Source: an uncultured Solirubrobacteraceae bacterium (GTDB taxonomy: Bacteria; Actinomycetota; Thermoleophilia; Solirubrobacterales; Solirubrobacteraceae). Taken from it: a stretch of 64,000 bases of DNA. Where the stretch lies: contig CADCVQ010000017.1 of the NCBI GenBank assembly GCA_902806175.1, positions 1 through 64,000 on the forward strand, in the 5' to 3' direction. Below are positions 51,387 through 59,934 of the stretch, piece by piece (positions within the stretch are counted from its first letter, which is position 1; every line of letters begins with the position of its first letter). The notes beneath the pieces are model-generated. The model made no database searches and was not told the DNA's origin. It was given only the letters and a program-made list of their open reading frames with translations. A program made the translations under genes and the position numbers.

Positions 51387-51739
51387 CCCGCGACCGACTG
51401 CGAGCGAGCGCGGGCACGACGCGATGATGCAAGCTCCCGCCGGTTCATCCGAGGACACGCCGCGCGATGCCCGAACCGCGGCCGGCCGCGGGGCCACATG
51501 AGGTCCGTGCGGGAACTCACCCGGACGGCCCGATCGGGAGACGCGTCGCGCGTCGTGACGGGAGCAGCGCGGTCGCACGTCGAGCGCTCGTGGAGGACCG
51601 GTTTTGGCTCACCCGGCCGGGATCCCGGTGCTGCGTCCGAGCGCAGGGAGCAGCCGCCTGGCGCAAACTGCGCCGACGAGCACAGCGTCCGACAACCGTT
51701 GACGGTGAGGGGTGGGCCAGCCAGTATCGGCGTAGGTGG
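51387..51739. other. Stretch without a supported gene
   Basis: Open frames here are GC-driven and carry no recognisable family features. The last part (from about 51700) reads in frame into the decayed phosphotransferase/antitoxin ORF, so this stretch is probably remnant DNA from the deletion that made that fusion. Confidence 0.4.
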
Positions 51740-52009
51740 GTGAGTGCTCAACAGCGCTACGCCGTGCTCGGCTGGTGCGACTGGATCGATGCCATCCTCG
51801 GCGCCCCGAGTCCCGCAGATGTCCTCGTGCACGGCGACTTTCATGGCCACAACCAGGTATGGGACCTAAGCTACGGCGCCGGGCTGCAGTTGCTGCCGAC
51901 GGGGCGCACGGCTCGACTGGTCGACGAGTCCGGCGTGCTGGTAGCCACAGGCGACACCGTGATCGACGACGATGTCGTCTTCGGGTTGATTGACACGGGA
52001 CGCCGTTGA
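51740..52009 (+). pseudogene. Fusion remnant: phosphotransferase fragment joined to an antitoxin C terminus
   Basis: The in-frame sequence reads WCDWIDAILGAPSPADVLVH then GDFHGHNQVWD, which is the catalytic-loop region of an aminoglycoside/macrolide phosphotransferase (HGDxxxxN). It runs without a stop into RTARLVDESGVLVATGDT and [14 protein letters not shown], which resembles the C-terminal toxin-binding tail of AbrB-type antitoxins seen upstream of VapC genes in actinobacteria. The DNA-binding AbrB half and most of the phosphotransferase are missing. Its stop overlaps the vapC start (TTGA), as in an intact antitoxin-toxin pair. GTG 51740 is an arbitrary start. Confidence 0.6.
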
Positions 52010-52416
52010 CCGCACTCGCGCTGGACACGAGCGTCGCGATCCCGCTGCTCGTCGCCTCGCACCGCGCGCACGCCGCAGTCACTCGCTGGTGGGACGGTCG
52101 CGAGGTCGCGCTCAGCGGACACGCCCTGCCCGAAACGTATTCCGTCCTGACACGCCTTCCCGGTGATCTGCGGCTGGCGCCGTCTGACGCTGCCCGACTG
52201 CTCGAGGAGCGGTTTGTCGAGCCGTTGCTCCTGTCGCCGGACGTGGGCGGACGCCTACCGGAGGCGCTCAGCCAGCTGGGGGTCGCCGGGGGAGCGGTCT
52301 ACGACGCGCTCGTGGCACTCGCCGCGCTCGAGCACAGTGCTGATCTGGCCACCCGCGACGCCCGCGCCAAGGCCATCTATGACGCCGTCGGCGTACGCGT
52401 CACCGTGGCCGCGTGA
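52006..52416 (+). CDS. vapC: VapC-type PIN-domain toxin
   Basis: A 136-residue PIN-domain ribonuclease. The four acidic active-site residues are present: D7 ([11 protein letters not shown]), E43 (LPETYSVL), D100 (VYDALVAL) and D118 (ATRDARA), so the toxin should be active. VapC enzymes cut tRNA or rRNA and are held off by a cognate antitoxin. The upstream antitoxin gene looks truncated (see the fusion ORF). TTG start inside TTGA with the preceding frame. Confidence 0.88.
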   Translation: MTALALDTSVAIPLLVASHRAHAAVTRWWDGREVALSGHALPETYSVLTRLPGDLRLAPSDAARLLEERFVEPLLLSPDVGGRLPEALSQLGVAGGAVYDALVALAALEHSADLATRDARAKAIYDAVGVRVTVAA

Positions 52417-52471
52417 TGCGCGGCCGATAGCGTGAGTGGCGCGCGCCCCGTCACGAGCTGATCGAGCCGCA

Positions 52472-52486
52472 GGCGCCACTGGCGCC
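52472..52486. repeat. Perfect 7-bp inverted repeat between convergent genes
   Basis: GGCGCCA-C-TGGCGCC lies between the vapC stop (52416) and the stop of the channel gene (52510). It could be a terminator stem or a protein site. No T-run follows, and the 1-nt loop is too short for a normal hairpin. Confidence 0.3.
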
Positions 52487-52509
52487 CACATGACAGCTGC
52501 CGCGACGAG

Positions 52510-53379
52510 CTACTGGCGCTTCAGCTCGGCCTCCAGATCATCGAGCGCCTCGCGCACCGCCACCACCCGCTCCTGCGCCGTCGGCCCCGTGTCGCGGCCG
52601 TGCTCGAGCGCGTCCGCGCGCTCGCGCGCATGTTCGATCGCGCGCGCCTCCTCCAGCGAGTTGATGACGACGCCGATCAGGATGTTGAAGATCAGAAACG
52701 CCGCGACGAGGGCGTAGGAGATGAAGTAGAGGATCGTCCAGTCCGACAGCTCGCGCCCGAGCGCGAGCTGGTCGGGCAGGTTCTCGAGCGTCAGCGTGAC
52801 GAACAGCGTCAGCATCGCCTCGCTGACCGTGCCGTACTGCTCGGGCGCGTGGTCCTGGAAGATCGTCCAGCCGACCATGGCGTAGATGAACACGACGAGC
52901 ACCGCGAGCACGGTCAGCGACACGACGCCCGGGATCGAACGCCCGACGGCGACGATCAGCACGCGCAGGTCCGGCAGCAGCCGGATGACCCGCAGGATCC
53001 GCGCCAGCCGCGCGAGTCGCAGCAACAGCGCGTTCTCGCGCAGCCCCGGCGCCAGCGACGCGACCACCACGAGGAAGTCGAAGATGTTCCAGCCGCTGCG
53101 AAAGAAGTCCTGCGGCCGGGAGCCGAACGAGACCAGCCGGATCGCGAGCTCGACGACGAAGATCACGAGGAAGACGTCGTTGAGCGCGCGCAGCAGCCCG
53201 CCGGCGTCGCGCACCACGGCCGGGTAGGTCTCGAGCCCGAGCACGACCGCGTTCGCCAGGATCACCGCGAAGATGAAGATGTTGAATGCGGATGCGTCGG
53301 CCAGCGCGGCGCAGAAGCGCACCACCGACGAGCGGCTGTCGTGGTGCTCGCGTTCGTCGGTCGATGGCCGGTGCTTCAT
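52510..53379 (-). CDS. Bacterial voltage-gated (sodium-channel-like) ion channel
   Basis: A 289-residue six-helix channel. S4 carries Arg at every third position (LLLRLARLARILRVIRLL), the pore follows S5, and the selectivity filter reads T197-L-E-N-L-P-D203 where NaChBac-type channels have TLESW. A cytoplasmic coiled-coil tail (about 245-289, EEARAIEHARERADALEHGR) should tetramerise the channel. Cation selectivity is uncertain because the filter Ser-Trp is Asn-Leu and a further Asp follows. TACGCT on the minus strand (plus 53390-53395) is 10 nt before the ATG. Confidence 0.9.
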   Translation of the reverse strand: MKHRPSTDEREHHDSRSSVVRFCAALADASAFNIFIFAVILANAVVLGLETYPAVVRDAGGLLRALNDVFLVIFVVELAIRLVSFGSRPQDFFRSGWNIFDFLVVVASLAPGLRENALLLRLARLARILRVIRLLPDLRVLIVAVGRSIPGVVSLTVLAVLVVFIYAMVGWTIFQDHAPEQYGTVSEAMLTLFVTLTLENLPDQLALGRELSDWTILYFISYALVAAFLIFNILIGVVINSLEEARAIEHARERADALEHGRDTGPTAQERVVAVREALDDLEAELKRQ

Positions 53380-53424
53380 GGCGGCGCGAAGCGTAGCCGC
53401 GCCGCGTGCCCCGACGCCGGAGGG

Positions 53425-53931
53425 CTAGGTGTCGGCGTCGACGCCGATCTCGCGCAATCCGTGCGTGTCGACGTCGTAGACGAAGCCCCGCACGAGGTCG
53501 CGGTGCAGCACGAACGGCGATCGGCGCACGCGCAGGATCGACTGGCGCACGTCGGCTGCGACATCGGTGAAGGACTCGATCGCAAACGCGGGCGCCACCC
53601 CCGTCGCCGCCTGCAGCTCCGCACGGAAGCCGTCGTCGGTGAGCGTCTGCAGGCCGCAATCGGTGTGGTGGATCAGCATCACGGCGCGCGTTCCGAGCCG
53701 CCGCTGCGACACCGCCAGCGAGCGGATCACGTCATCGGTGATCACCCCGCCCGCGTTGCGCAGGATGTGCGCCTCGCCCTCGCGCAGGCCCAGCGCCCTG
53801 AAGACGTCCAGGCGCGAGTCCATGCACGTCACGATGACGAGCCGTCGCCTGGGCCGCACGCTGAGATGCTGGACGGGCAGTGAAGCCGCGAAGGCCTCGT
53901 TGTTGTCCAGCAGCTCGTCGATGACGTCCAT
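53425..53931 (-). CDS. Beta-class carbonic anhydrase
   Basis: A 168-residue enzyme interconverting CO2 and bicarbonate. Zinc ligands and partners are visible: C36-M-D38-S-R40 and H89-T-D-C92, plus the GGVITDDVIRSLAVSQ helix. The length matches short beta carbonic anhydrases such as mycobacterial Rv1284. ATG 53931 was chosen because TACGCT lies 11 nt upstream on the minus strand and family homology starts at MDVIDELL. The gene order carbonic anhydrase-narK on one strand may be incidental. Confidence 0.92.
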   Translation of the reverse strand: MDVIDELLDNNEAFAASLPVQHLSVRPRRRLVIVTCMDSRLDVFRALGLREGEAHILRNAGGVITDDVIRSLAVSQRRLGTRAVMLIHHTDCGLQTLTDDGFRAELQAATGVAPAFAIESFTDVAADVRQSILRVRRSPFVLHRDLVRGFVYDVDTHGLREIGVDADT

Positions 53932-53992
53932 CCGCGGCGCGAAGCGTAACCGGCGGCCGCGCGCGGCCCGTCCCTCAGTTGGACCGCTGGCG

Positions 53993-55534
53993 CTACACCG
54001 ATGCGTGCGCGAGGCTCGCGACCTTGTCGGTCGCAAAGCTGGTGCGCAGATAGAAGAACCACGTCATCGCCGCAAACACGAGGTACGCGATGAGAAAGAC
54101 CCCCAGTGCCGGGATCGACCAGTCCGCCTGCGCCTGCGCGATCGCGAGCTTCTCGGCCGGGGCCTCCGCCGCCTTCACCGCTGCCGACACGCCGAGCGAC
54201 GCCTGGCGGAAGATCACCTGGATCAGGAAGCCGCCGAACGCGCCGATCGCACCGGCGATTCCGATCACGGCCGCCGCCTGGTGCTTGTAGTCGAGGATCG
54301 TCTTCTTGACGTCGAGGTCCTTCTCTGCCGCCTCCTTGCGCCCGAGCTCGCTGAAGATCGCGGGGATCATCCGGTAGGTCGACCCGTTGCCCATCCCGGC
54401 CAGCAGGAAGATCAGCATGAAGGAGCCGAAGAAGATCGGGAAGCTGTGCTCGTTGACGCCCATGATCGCCGTCAGCGTGAAGACCGCCTCGCCGAGAAAG
54501 ACGGCGAGCGTCACCCGCGCGCCGCCGAGCCTGTCTGACAGCCAGCCGCCCAGCGGCCGCGCGACCGAGCCGATCAGCGCGCCCACGAAGCCCAGGCCGG
54601 CGAGGTAGGTCGCGATGAACGGATGCGCCGCGAGGAACTCCGGAAACGTGTTCTTGATGACGAGCGGCAGCGCGAACGCGTAGCCGATGAAGGAGCCGAA
54701 CGTCCCGATGTAGAGCAGCGACATGACCCACGTCTGGCCGTGCCGCAGCGACTTCGTGTACGAGCCCGGATCGGCCTTCGCGTCGCTGATGCTGTCCATC
54801 CAGCGCCAGGCCAGGACAGCCGCGAGCACGATGAACGGCAGCCACATGAGCCCGGCGTAGGCGAGGTTGACCTCGTGCACCGGCAGCTTCACCGCCGCCG
54901 CCGGCACCCCGATGATGATCACGAGCGGCACGAGCAGCTGGGCGACCGCGACGCCGAGGTTGCCGCCCGCGGCGTTCAGCCCGAGCGCGGCGCCCTTGTG
55001 CTTCTCGGGATAGAAGAACGAGATGTTCGCCATCGACGACGAGAAGTTGCCGCCGCCGAAGCCCGCCGTCGCGGCGCACAGGGCGAGCACCCACATCTGG
55101 GTGGCGTGGCTCTGATCCAGCAGCCAGCCGCTGGGCACGAGCAAGGCCAGCAGGCACACCGGGATCAGCAGCAGCGACGCGCTCACACCGGTCCAGGCGC
55201 GCCCGCCGAACTTCGGCACCGCGAACGTGTAGGGGATCCGCAGCGTGGAGCCAACGAGGTTGGGCAGCGCGATCAGCAGAAACTGCTCGGACAGCGAGAG
55301 CGTGAACCCGGCGTTGGCGAGGTTGATGACGACGATCGTCCACAGCACCCAGATCGAGAAGCCGAGATGCTCGGCGAAGATCGACAGCGCGAGGTTCTTG
55401 CGCGCGATCCGCTTGCCGCCGGCCTGCCAGAACGCCTCGTCATCGGGCTCCCAGTCGTCGATCCAGCGTCCCCTGCGGCTGTACTGCGTCGTTGTCGCCG
55501 CAGCTGTTGGCGGCGTCTCGACAGCGGTGGTCAT
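53993..55534 (-). CDS. narK: NarK-type nitrate/nitrite transporter (MFS)
   Basis: A 513-residue transporter with 12 predicted helices preceded by a 50-residue acidic N terminus (WIDDWEPDDEAFWQAGGKRI), typical of actinobacterial NarK. The nitrate signature in helix 5 (GLNAAGGNLGVAVAQLLVPL) and the substrate Arg region (STLRIPYTF) are present. A 50-residue insertion lies between the last helices (KAAEAPAEKLAIAQAQADW). No nitrate or nitrite reductase gene lies nearby. GAGAGGA is about 6 nt before the ATG at 55534. Confidence 0.92.
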   Translation of the reverse strand: MTTAVETPPTAAATTTQYSRRGRWIDDWEPDDEAFWQAGGKRIARKNLALSIFAEHLGFSIWVLWTIVVINLANAGFTLSLSEQFLLIALPNLVGSTLRIPYTFAVPKFGGRAWTGVSASLLLIPVCLLALLVPSGWLLDQSHATQMWVLALCAATAGFGGGNFSSSMANISFFYPEKHKGAALGLNAAGGNLGVAVAQLLVPLVIIIGVPAAAVKLPVHEVNLAYAGLMWLPFIVLAAVLAWRWMDSISDAKADPGSYTKSLRHGQTWVMSLLYIGTFGSFIGYAFALPLVIKNTFPEFLAAHPFIATYLAGLGFVGALIGSVARPLGGWLSDRLGGARVTLAVFLGEAVFTLTAIMGVNEHSFPIFFGSFMLIFLLAGMGNGSTYRMIPAIFSELGRKEAAEKDLDVKKTILDYKHQAAAVIGIAGAIGAFGGFLIQVIFRQASLGVSAAVKAAEAPAEKLAIAQAQADWSIPALGVFLIAYLVFAAMTWFFYLRTSFATDKVASLAHASV

Positions 55535-55643
55535 GTCGTCCTCTCTCGCAGCACATCCGTACGACAGGCACCCCAGCACCCCGTCGTTTCGCAGCCGTGA
55601 GGGCCGTGTGTCGAGTGCGTGAACCGCCGGTTGCCGTCGTGCG

Positions 55644-57371
55644 TCAGCGGCGTGCGCGCACAGCGCGCAGATAGACGTCGCCCGAGCGGGCGCCGCCGTT
55701 GCGCCGATCGGCGGCGAACGCCACGCGGATGCGATGCAGCGCCGGCCGTCGCAGCGCCACCGGCGCCGAGAAGCGTCCGCGGCGCACTCGCACCGGGACG
55801 CGCGCGACGCCGTGCAGCCGCCCGTCCGATCCCTTGCGCGCGATCTCGAGCACGACCTTCGACCGGCGCGGGCGGATGCTGCCGCTGACGGTAAAGCGCC
55901 GCCGCGCGGTCACCCGCTTGGGCGCGCGAACGCGCAGCGCCGGCGCCACCTGGATGTCGACCGTCGGCGAGCTGACGAGCGTGCCGCCGGGCAGCTTCGC
56001 GACGGCCCGCAGCGTGCGCGAGTACTGCGTCAGCAGCGGCGTCGCCCACGCGCCGTCGCTGTTCGTCGTCGCGCGCGCGAGCGTGACGAAGCCGCTGCCG
56101 GCGGCGACCTGAACCACGATGGGCGTGCCGCCGAGCGGAGCGCCCGCGGATGTCGTGGCCAGGCCCGAGAGCTGCGCCGGTTGCGGGAAGTCCAGCGTGG
56201 GGTCGGCCGCCGCGAGCGAGACGGCGCCTGCCGGCGGGGCGAACGCGAACTGCGGCGCGAGCTCGGCCGCCCGGGCGCGGATCTGCGGCAGCTGGGCGAA
56301 GAACGCATCCCCGGGGCAGGCCGTCTTGTCGGCGTCGCGGTGGCCCGCGATGCGCTCGAACGTCACCGCTCGCCCCGGCGGGTAGCGATTGGACGCCCCG
56401 CCTGCCGACGTCACGGTGACGCGCCCCGCGACCGGCGCTCCGTGCAGCGAGAGCTTCCAGGCCAGCAGCTCGGCGGTCGCGGCCACGCCGGCCTCGGTCT
56501 GCGGCTCCTGCGAGAACGTGCCGATGTTCGCCACGCCCGTCGAGACGCCGTTGTAGCCCTGCGCCTGGGCGCCGATGACGGGCTGGTCGATGCCGCCCGC
56601 GCGGCCCTCGAAGATCTGCCCGTAGCGGTCGACGAGGAAGTTGTAGCCGACGTCTCGCCAGCCGTTGTCGTCGCGGTGATAGCGGCAGATCGAGAGCACG
56701 ATCGCTGCGCTGTCCTGCCGTGAGTACGTGTTCGCGTTGACGGTGTGGTGCACGTAGCCGAGCTGCACCTCGCCGTACGCCGGTGCGGCGCGCGGCTTGC
56801 ACTGATCGCCGCCCCAGGCCTCGCGCGGGATGATCGCGGGGGCGGCCCGCCCGCCCGCGGGCGCCTGCGCGCGTGCCTGTGTCCCGGCGATGGCGGCGAG
56901 CGCGTCGTGGGCGCCGCGCCGCAGCGCCGTGCTCAGTCGGTCGGCGGCGGTCGCCGTTCCCGTGGCGTTGACGAAGCGCGCCCGCAATCCGCGCGGGCGT
57001 CCGTCGATGCGCAGCTGGTAGGCGTCCGCTCCTCCCGCCCAGACCGGCTCGGCGCCGGCGCCGCCGGCGTGGTCCTGCGCCATCAGCGTCCAGCGCTGCC
57101 AGCGCCCGCCCGCGTCGCGCACCCGGATGCGGGCCTGGCGCTCCTCGCCGTGCGCTGCACGCCGCCAGCGCAAGCCGACGAGATCAAAGCGCTTGGGCGC
57201 CCGCACGACCGGCGAGCGCCACGTGCCGTCACCCGCGCGCGTCCAGCGGCTCGCGTCGAGCGGCTGTCCGAACTCGACGACGCGCGGGACGAACGGCCGC
57301 GACGACAGCGCCGGAGCGGCCAGCCAGACCAGTAGGCCGGCAGGCACGAGCAGTGCGGCGAGTCGTCGCAT
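55644..57371 (-). CDS. Secreted PGRP/N-acetylmuramoyl-L-alanine amidase with C-terminal beta domains
   Basis: A 575-residue protein with a signal peptide (RLAALLVPAGLLVWLAAPAL). The N-terminal region (30-170) is a beta domain as in actinobacterial PGRP-like proteins. The Amidase_2/PGRP domain lies at about 185-355, with Zn ligands in VQLGYVHHTVN and IAGHRDADKTACPG. Two Ig-like modules follow (about 395-480 and 490-575). It should cleave the bond between MurNAc and L-Ala in peptidoglycan outside the cell. The gene stands alone between narK and the DUF3105 gene. Confidence 0.9.
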   Translation of the reverse strand: MRRLAALLVPAGLLVWLAAPALSSRPFVPRVVEFGQPLDASRWTRAGDGTWRSPVVRAPKRFDLVGLRWRRAAHGEERQARIRVRDAGGRWQRWTLMAQDHAGGAGAEPVWAGGADAYQLRIDGRPRGLRARFVNATGTATAADRLSTALRRGAHDALAAIAGTQARAQAPAGGRAAPAIIPREAWGGDQCKPRAAPAYGEVQLGYVHHTVNANTYSRQDSAAIVLSICRYHRDDNGWRDVGYNFLVDRYGQIFEGRAGGIDQPVIGAQAQGYNGVSTGVANIGTFSQEPQTEAGVAATAELLAWKLSLHGAPVAGRVTVTSAGGASNRYPPGRAVTFERIAGHRDADKTACPGDAFFAQLPQIRARAAELAPQFAFAPPAGAVSLAAADPTLDFPQPAQLSGLATTSAGAPLGGTPIVVQVAAGSGFVTLARATTNSDGAWATPLLTQYSRTLRAVAKLPGGTLVSSPTVDIQVAPALRVRAPKRVTARRRFTVSGSIRPRRSKVVLEIARKGSDGRLHGVARVPVRVRRGRFSAPVALRRPALHRIRVAFAADRRNGGARSGDVYLRAVRARR

Positions 57372-57461
57372 CGGAGCATCAACACGATGACGGGCGCCGC
57401 GGTGCGGCGTGCAATCGGGGTTGCGCGTCCGGGCGCGGCCGCAGGGCCGCGTGTACCAGGC

Positions 57462-58136
57462 CTACGGGATCTTCTCGGGCGCCTTGTCGACCAGCTCTTC
57501 GCGGAAGACGCGCATCGCGTCGATCGCCTTGGGCGTGAACTCCCTGCAGGCGACGTAGTGGCGCCACGCGACGGCCGCGACCTCGAAGGGCATGTTCGTG
57601 TTGTTCTGCATGACGACGCTGTGGTACCCGCGGCCGCTGTCGTCGACGTCCTCGTTGAAGAGCCGCTCGAGCTGCGTGACCACGGAGCGTTCGGTGCCGC
57701 GGCGGTACTGCAAGAGGATCCGGCCGTGTTCGAGCGTGTGGACCCAGTTCGCGATCTCCGGCTCGTTGCCGGCGACGTAGATGCCGTCCGGCGCGGGCTC
57801 GGGGTTATGCGCGCCCGACGTCGGCGGGTTGGTCTTGAAGTCCGCCTCCGTGAGCTTCTCGGTCACGTGGTCCTCACCCTCGTTGGGAAAGGCGCGATAG
57901 ACGCAGCCCGCCGCCTGGGCGGCGCTCTTGAGCTGGTCGTCGTCGACGTCTGCGCCGTCGTCGCCGCCCCCGCCGCTGGACACGGCGTAGGCGACGCCCG
58001 CGATCACCGCGCAGGCGACGACGACACCGCCGATCAGCTGCAGCAGACGCGCGCGCTTGGCCTTCGCCGCAGCGGCGCGCTCGCGCTCCTCGCGCTCCTT
58101 GCGCAGGCGCTCCTTCTCTTCCTTGCGGCTGGACAT
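57462..58136 (-). CDS. DUF3105 membrane-anchored protein
   Basis: A 224-residue protein with a highly charged cytoplasmic start (RKEEKERLRKEREERERAAA), one helix (LIGGVVVACAVIAGVAYAV) and an outside DUF3105 domain. The domain shows the family motifs NPPTSGAHNPEPAPDGIY, WVHTLEHGRILLQY and MPFEVAAVAWRHYVAC. The conserved His residues suggest metal binding but function is unknown. ATG 58136; TAGGCT on the minus strand (plus 58145-58150) is 8 nt upstream. Confidence 0.88.
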   Translation of the reverse strand: MSSRKEEKERLRKEREERERAAAAKAKRARLLQLIGGVVVACAVIAGVAYAVSSGGGGDDGADVDDDQLKSAAQAAGCVYRAFPNEGEDHVTEKLTEADFKTNPPTSGAHNPEPAPDGIYVAGNEPEIANWVHTLEHGRILLQYRRGTERSVVTQLERLFNEDVDDSGRGYHSVVMQNNTNMPFEVAAVAWRHYVACREFTPKAIDAMRVFREELVDKAPEKIP

Positions 58137-58382
58137 CGGCGCAGAGCCTAGTGAATCGGTGGCGTGCGACGGCTCGCTTCTCAGGGCGCCGCCGCGGCGC
58201 GCCGGCTTCCAGCACTCGTCGAGGAAGTCAGCGATCTCGCCCGTCCGTACCGGGTATAGGCGATCTGCTGCCCGCCGTGACGAAAGCGGGCCATCGCGCA
58301 ACCATAACCTTCCAACCTCTGTCGACCACGCCGGTTGGACAGGTGTGTCACGTTGTCAGCTGTGCGTGCCGATACCACACCC

Positions 58383-59894
58383 ATGGACGGGTTCGCCGCT
58401 TCTGCGCCGAGGTCGCGGTTGGCCCTGCCGCGCCGATCGCTGCACAGCGCCGGCGACGAGCGGCTCGTCGCGCAGATGCGCAGCGGCGACGAAGCCGCAT
58501 CCCGCACCGCCTTCGAGGTTCTCTACGACCGCCACCATCGCGGCGTCCTGGCCTTCTGCCGGCACATGCTCGGCTCGATCGAGGAGGCCGAGGACGCCGT
58601 CCAGCACACGTTCAGCTCCGCCTACCGCGCGCTCCTGCGCGACGATCGCGAGATCTCGCTGCGCGCGTGGCTGTACGCGATCGCGCGAAACCGCTGTCTG
58701 TCGATGCTCGCGGCACGCCGCGAGCAGGTCGCCCTGGACGACGTCGACGACGTGCTGCCGTCCACGACCGGCCTCGCGCTCGAAGTCGAGCAGCGCAGCG
58801 ACCTGCGCGAGTTGCTCGCCGACATGCAGCGCCTGCCCGAGGACCAGCGCGCGGCGCTCGTCCTCGCCGAGCTCGAGGCGCACAGCCACAAGGAGATCGG
58901 CGACATCCTCGGCGTGCCCCCGGCGAAGGTCAAGGCGCTCGTCTTCCAGGCGCGGGAGTCGCTCATGATCCGCCGCCAGGCGCGCGAGACCTCCTGCGCG
59001 GACATCCGCGAGCAGCTGTCGGTGCTGCACGGCGGCGCGCTGCGCCGGCGCGAGCTGCGCCGCCACGTCGAGTCGTGTGAGGGCTGCCGGATGTTCGAGG
59101 CCGAGGTGCGCCGCCAGCGCGCCGGCATCGCCGCGCTGCTGCCGGTCGCCCCGACGCTCGCGCTGAAGCACAGCACGCTCGCCGCGGCGTTCGCGACGAC
59201 CACGTCGGCCACCGCGGGCATCGGCACGATCTCGGGCGGGGGCGCCGTCGCCGGCGCCGTTGCCGTCGGCACGAAGGCGATGGGGATGAAGGCGCTCGCG
59301 GTGCTCGCAGTCGCCGGCAGCGCCGGTGGCGGCGGGTACGTCGCCGTCAACGAGGTCACCGATTCGCGCCGTGCTCCGGCGCCGGCTCCCGCCAAGCTGA
59401 GCCCCGCCCCCGGGCAGGCCCCGCAGCCGGCCGCGGTGACGCCGGTCGTCACGCCGAAGTCATCGTCCAGCGCTGGGCGCAGCGCCGCTGCCGCGACCGG
59501 CGCGACCGGCGCGCAGCGGCCCGCGGATCGCTCCGGCGGCCGCTCGTCGGCCGGCACGCGCGGCAACTCCGAGGCGGCGCGCGCGGGCAAGGCCACCAAG
59601 GCCGATCGCGCCGCTGCCAGGAAGAACGGGCCGGCGTCGCGCAAGAACGCCGGCGCGTCCTCGCAGTCCAGTGCCCGGCGCGAAGCCGCGCAGAACAGGC
59701 GCGATGCGCAACGCCAGGCGGCCCTCGAGCGGCGGGCGCGCGCGTTGCAAGAGTCGCTGCTGCGCAAGCGCAAGGCCGACGCGGCGCGAGCCGAGAAGAA
59801 GGCCGCTTCCGCCGCACCGCAGCGCCCGGCGCCCCCCGCGACGGCTTCGCCACAGGGCTCTGCCGCCCCGCTGGTGCCCGGCGCCGCCGGCTAG
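58383..59894 (+). CDS. ECF sigma factor fused to zinc-finger anti-sigma-like and membrane C-terminal parts
   Basis: A 503-residue protein. Sigma region 2 spans about 40-110 (FEVLYDRHHRGVLAFCRHML ... AWLYAIARNRCL) and region 4 about 135-190 (LPEDQRAALVLAELEAHSHK). A zinc-finger anti-sigma motif H-x3-C-x2-C follows (RRHVESCEGCRMF, near 220-232), then a hydrophobic segment (MGMKALAVLAVAGSAGGGGY, about 300-320). The tail is long, Ala/Lys/Arg/Pro-rich and probably disordered. Sigma and brake in one chain suggest a membrane-held sigma factor released by an envelope signal. ATG 58383. Confidence 0.88.
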   Translation: MDGFAASAPRSRLALPRRSLHSAGDERLVAQMRSGDEAASRTAFEVLYDRHHRGVLAFCRHMLGSIEEAEDAVQHTFSSAYRALLRDDREISLRAWLYAIARNRCLSMLAARREQVALDDVDDVLPSTTGLALEVEQRSDLRELLADMQRLPEDQRAALVLAELEAHSHKEIGDILGVPPAKVKALVFQARESLMIRRQARETSCADIREQLSVLHGGALRRRELRRHVESCEGCRMFEAEVRRQRAGIAALLPVAPTLALKHSTLAAAFATTTSATAGIGTISGGGAVAGAVAVGTKAMGMKALAVLAVAGSAGGGGYVAVNEVTDSRRAPAPAPAKLSPAPGQAPQPAAVTPVVTPKSSSSAGRSAAAATGATGAQRPADRSGGRSSAGTRGNSEAARAGKATKADRAAARKNGPASRKNAGASSQSSARREAAQNRRDAQRQAALERRARALQESLLRKRKADAARAEKKAASAAPQRPAPPATASPQGSAAPLVPGAAG

Positions 59895-59934
59895 GCCGGG
59901 CCGCCGCTGCGCGCTCTGTAGCCTCGCTGCGTAC

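Noticed and set aside
52472-52486. Perfect inverted repeat as an intrinsic terminator
   Set aside because: The loop is one base and no T-run follows. It is kept only as a low-confidence repeat.
58290-58330. Possible ECF-type promoter (AACC ... GTC) before the sigma gene
   Set aside because: Several AACC copies occur and the spacing is ambiguous, so no single promoter can be supported by eye.
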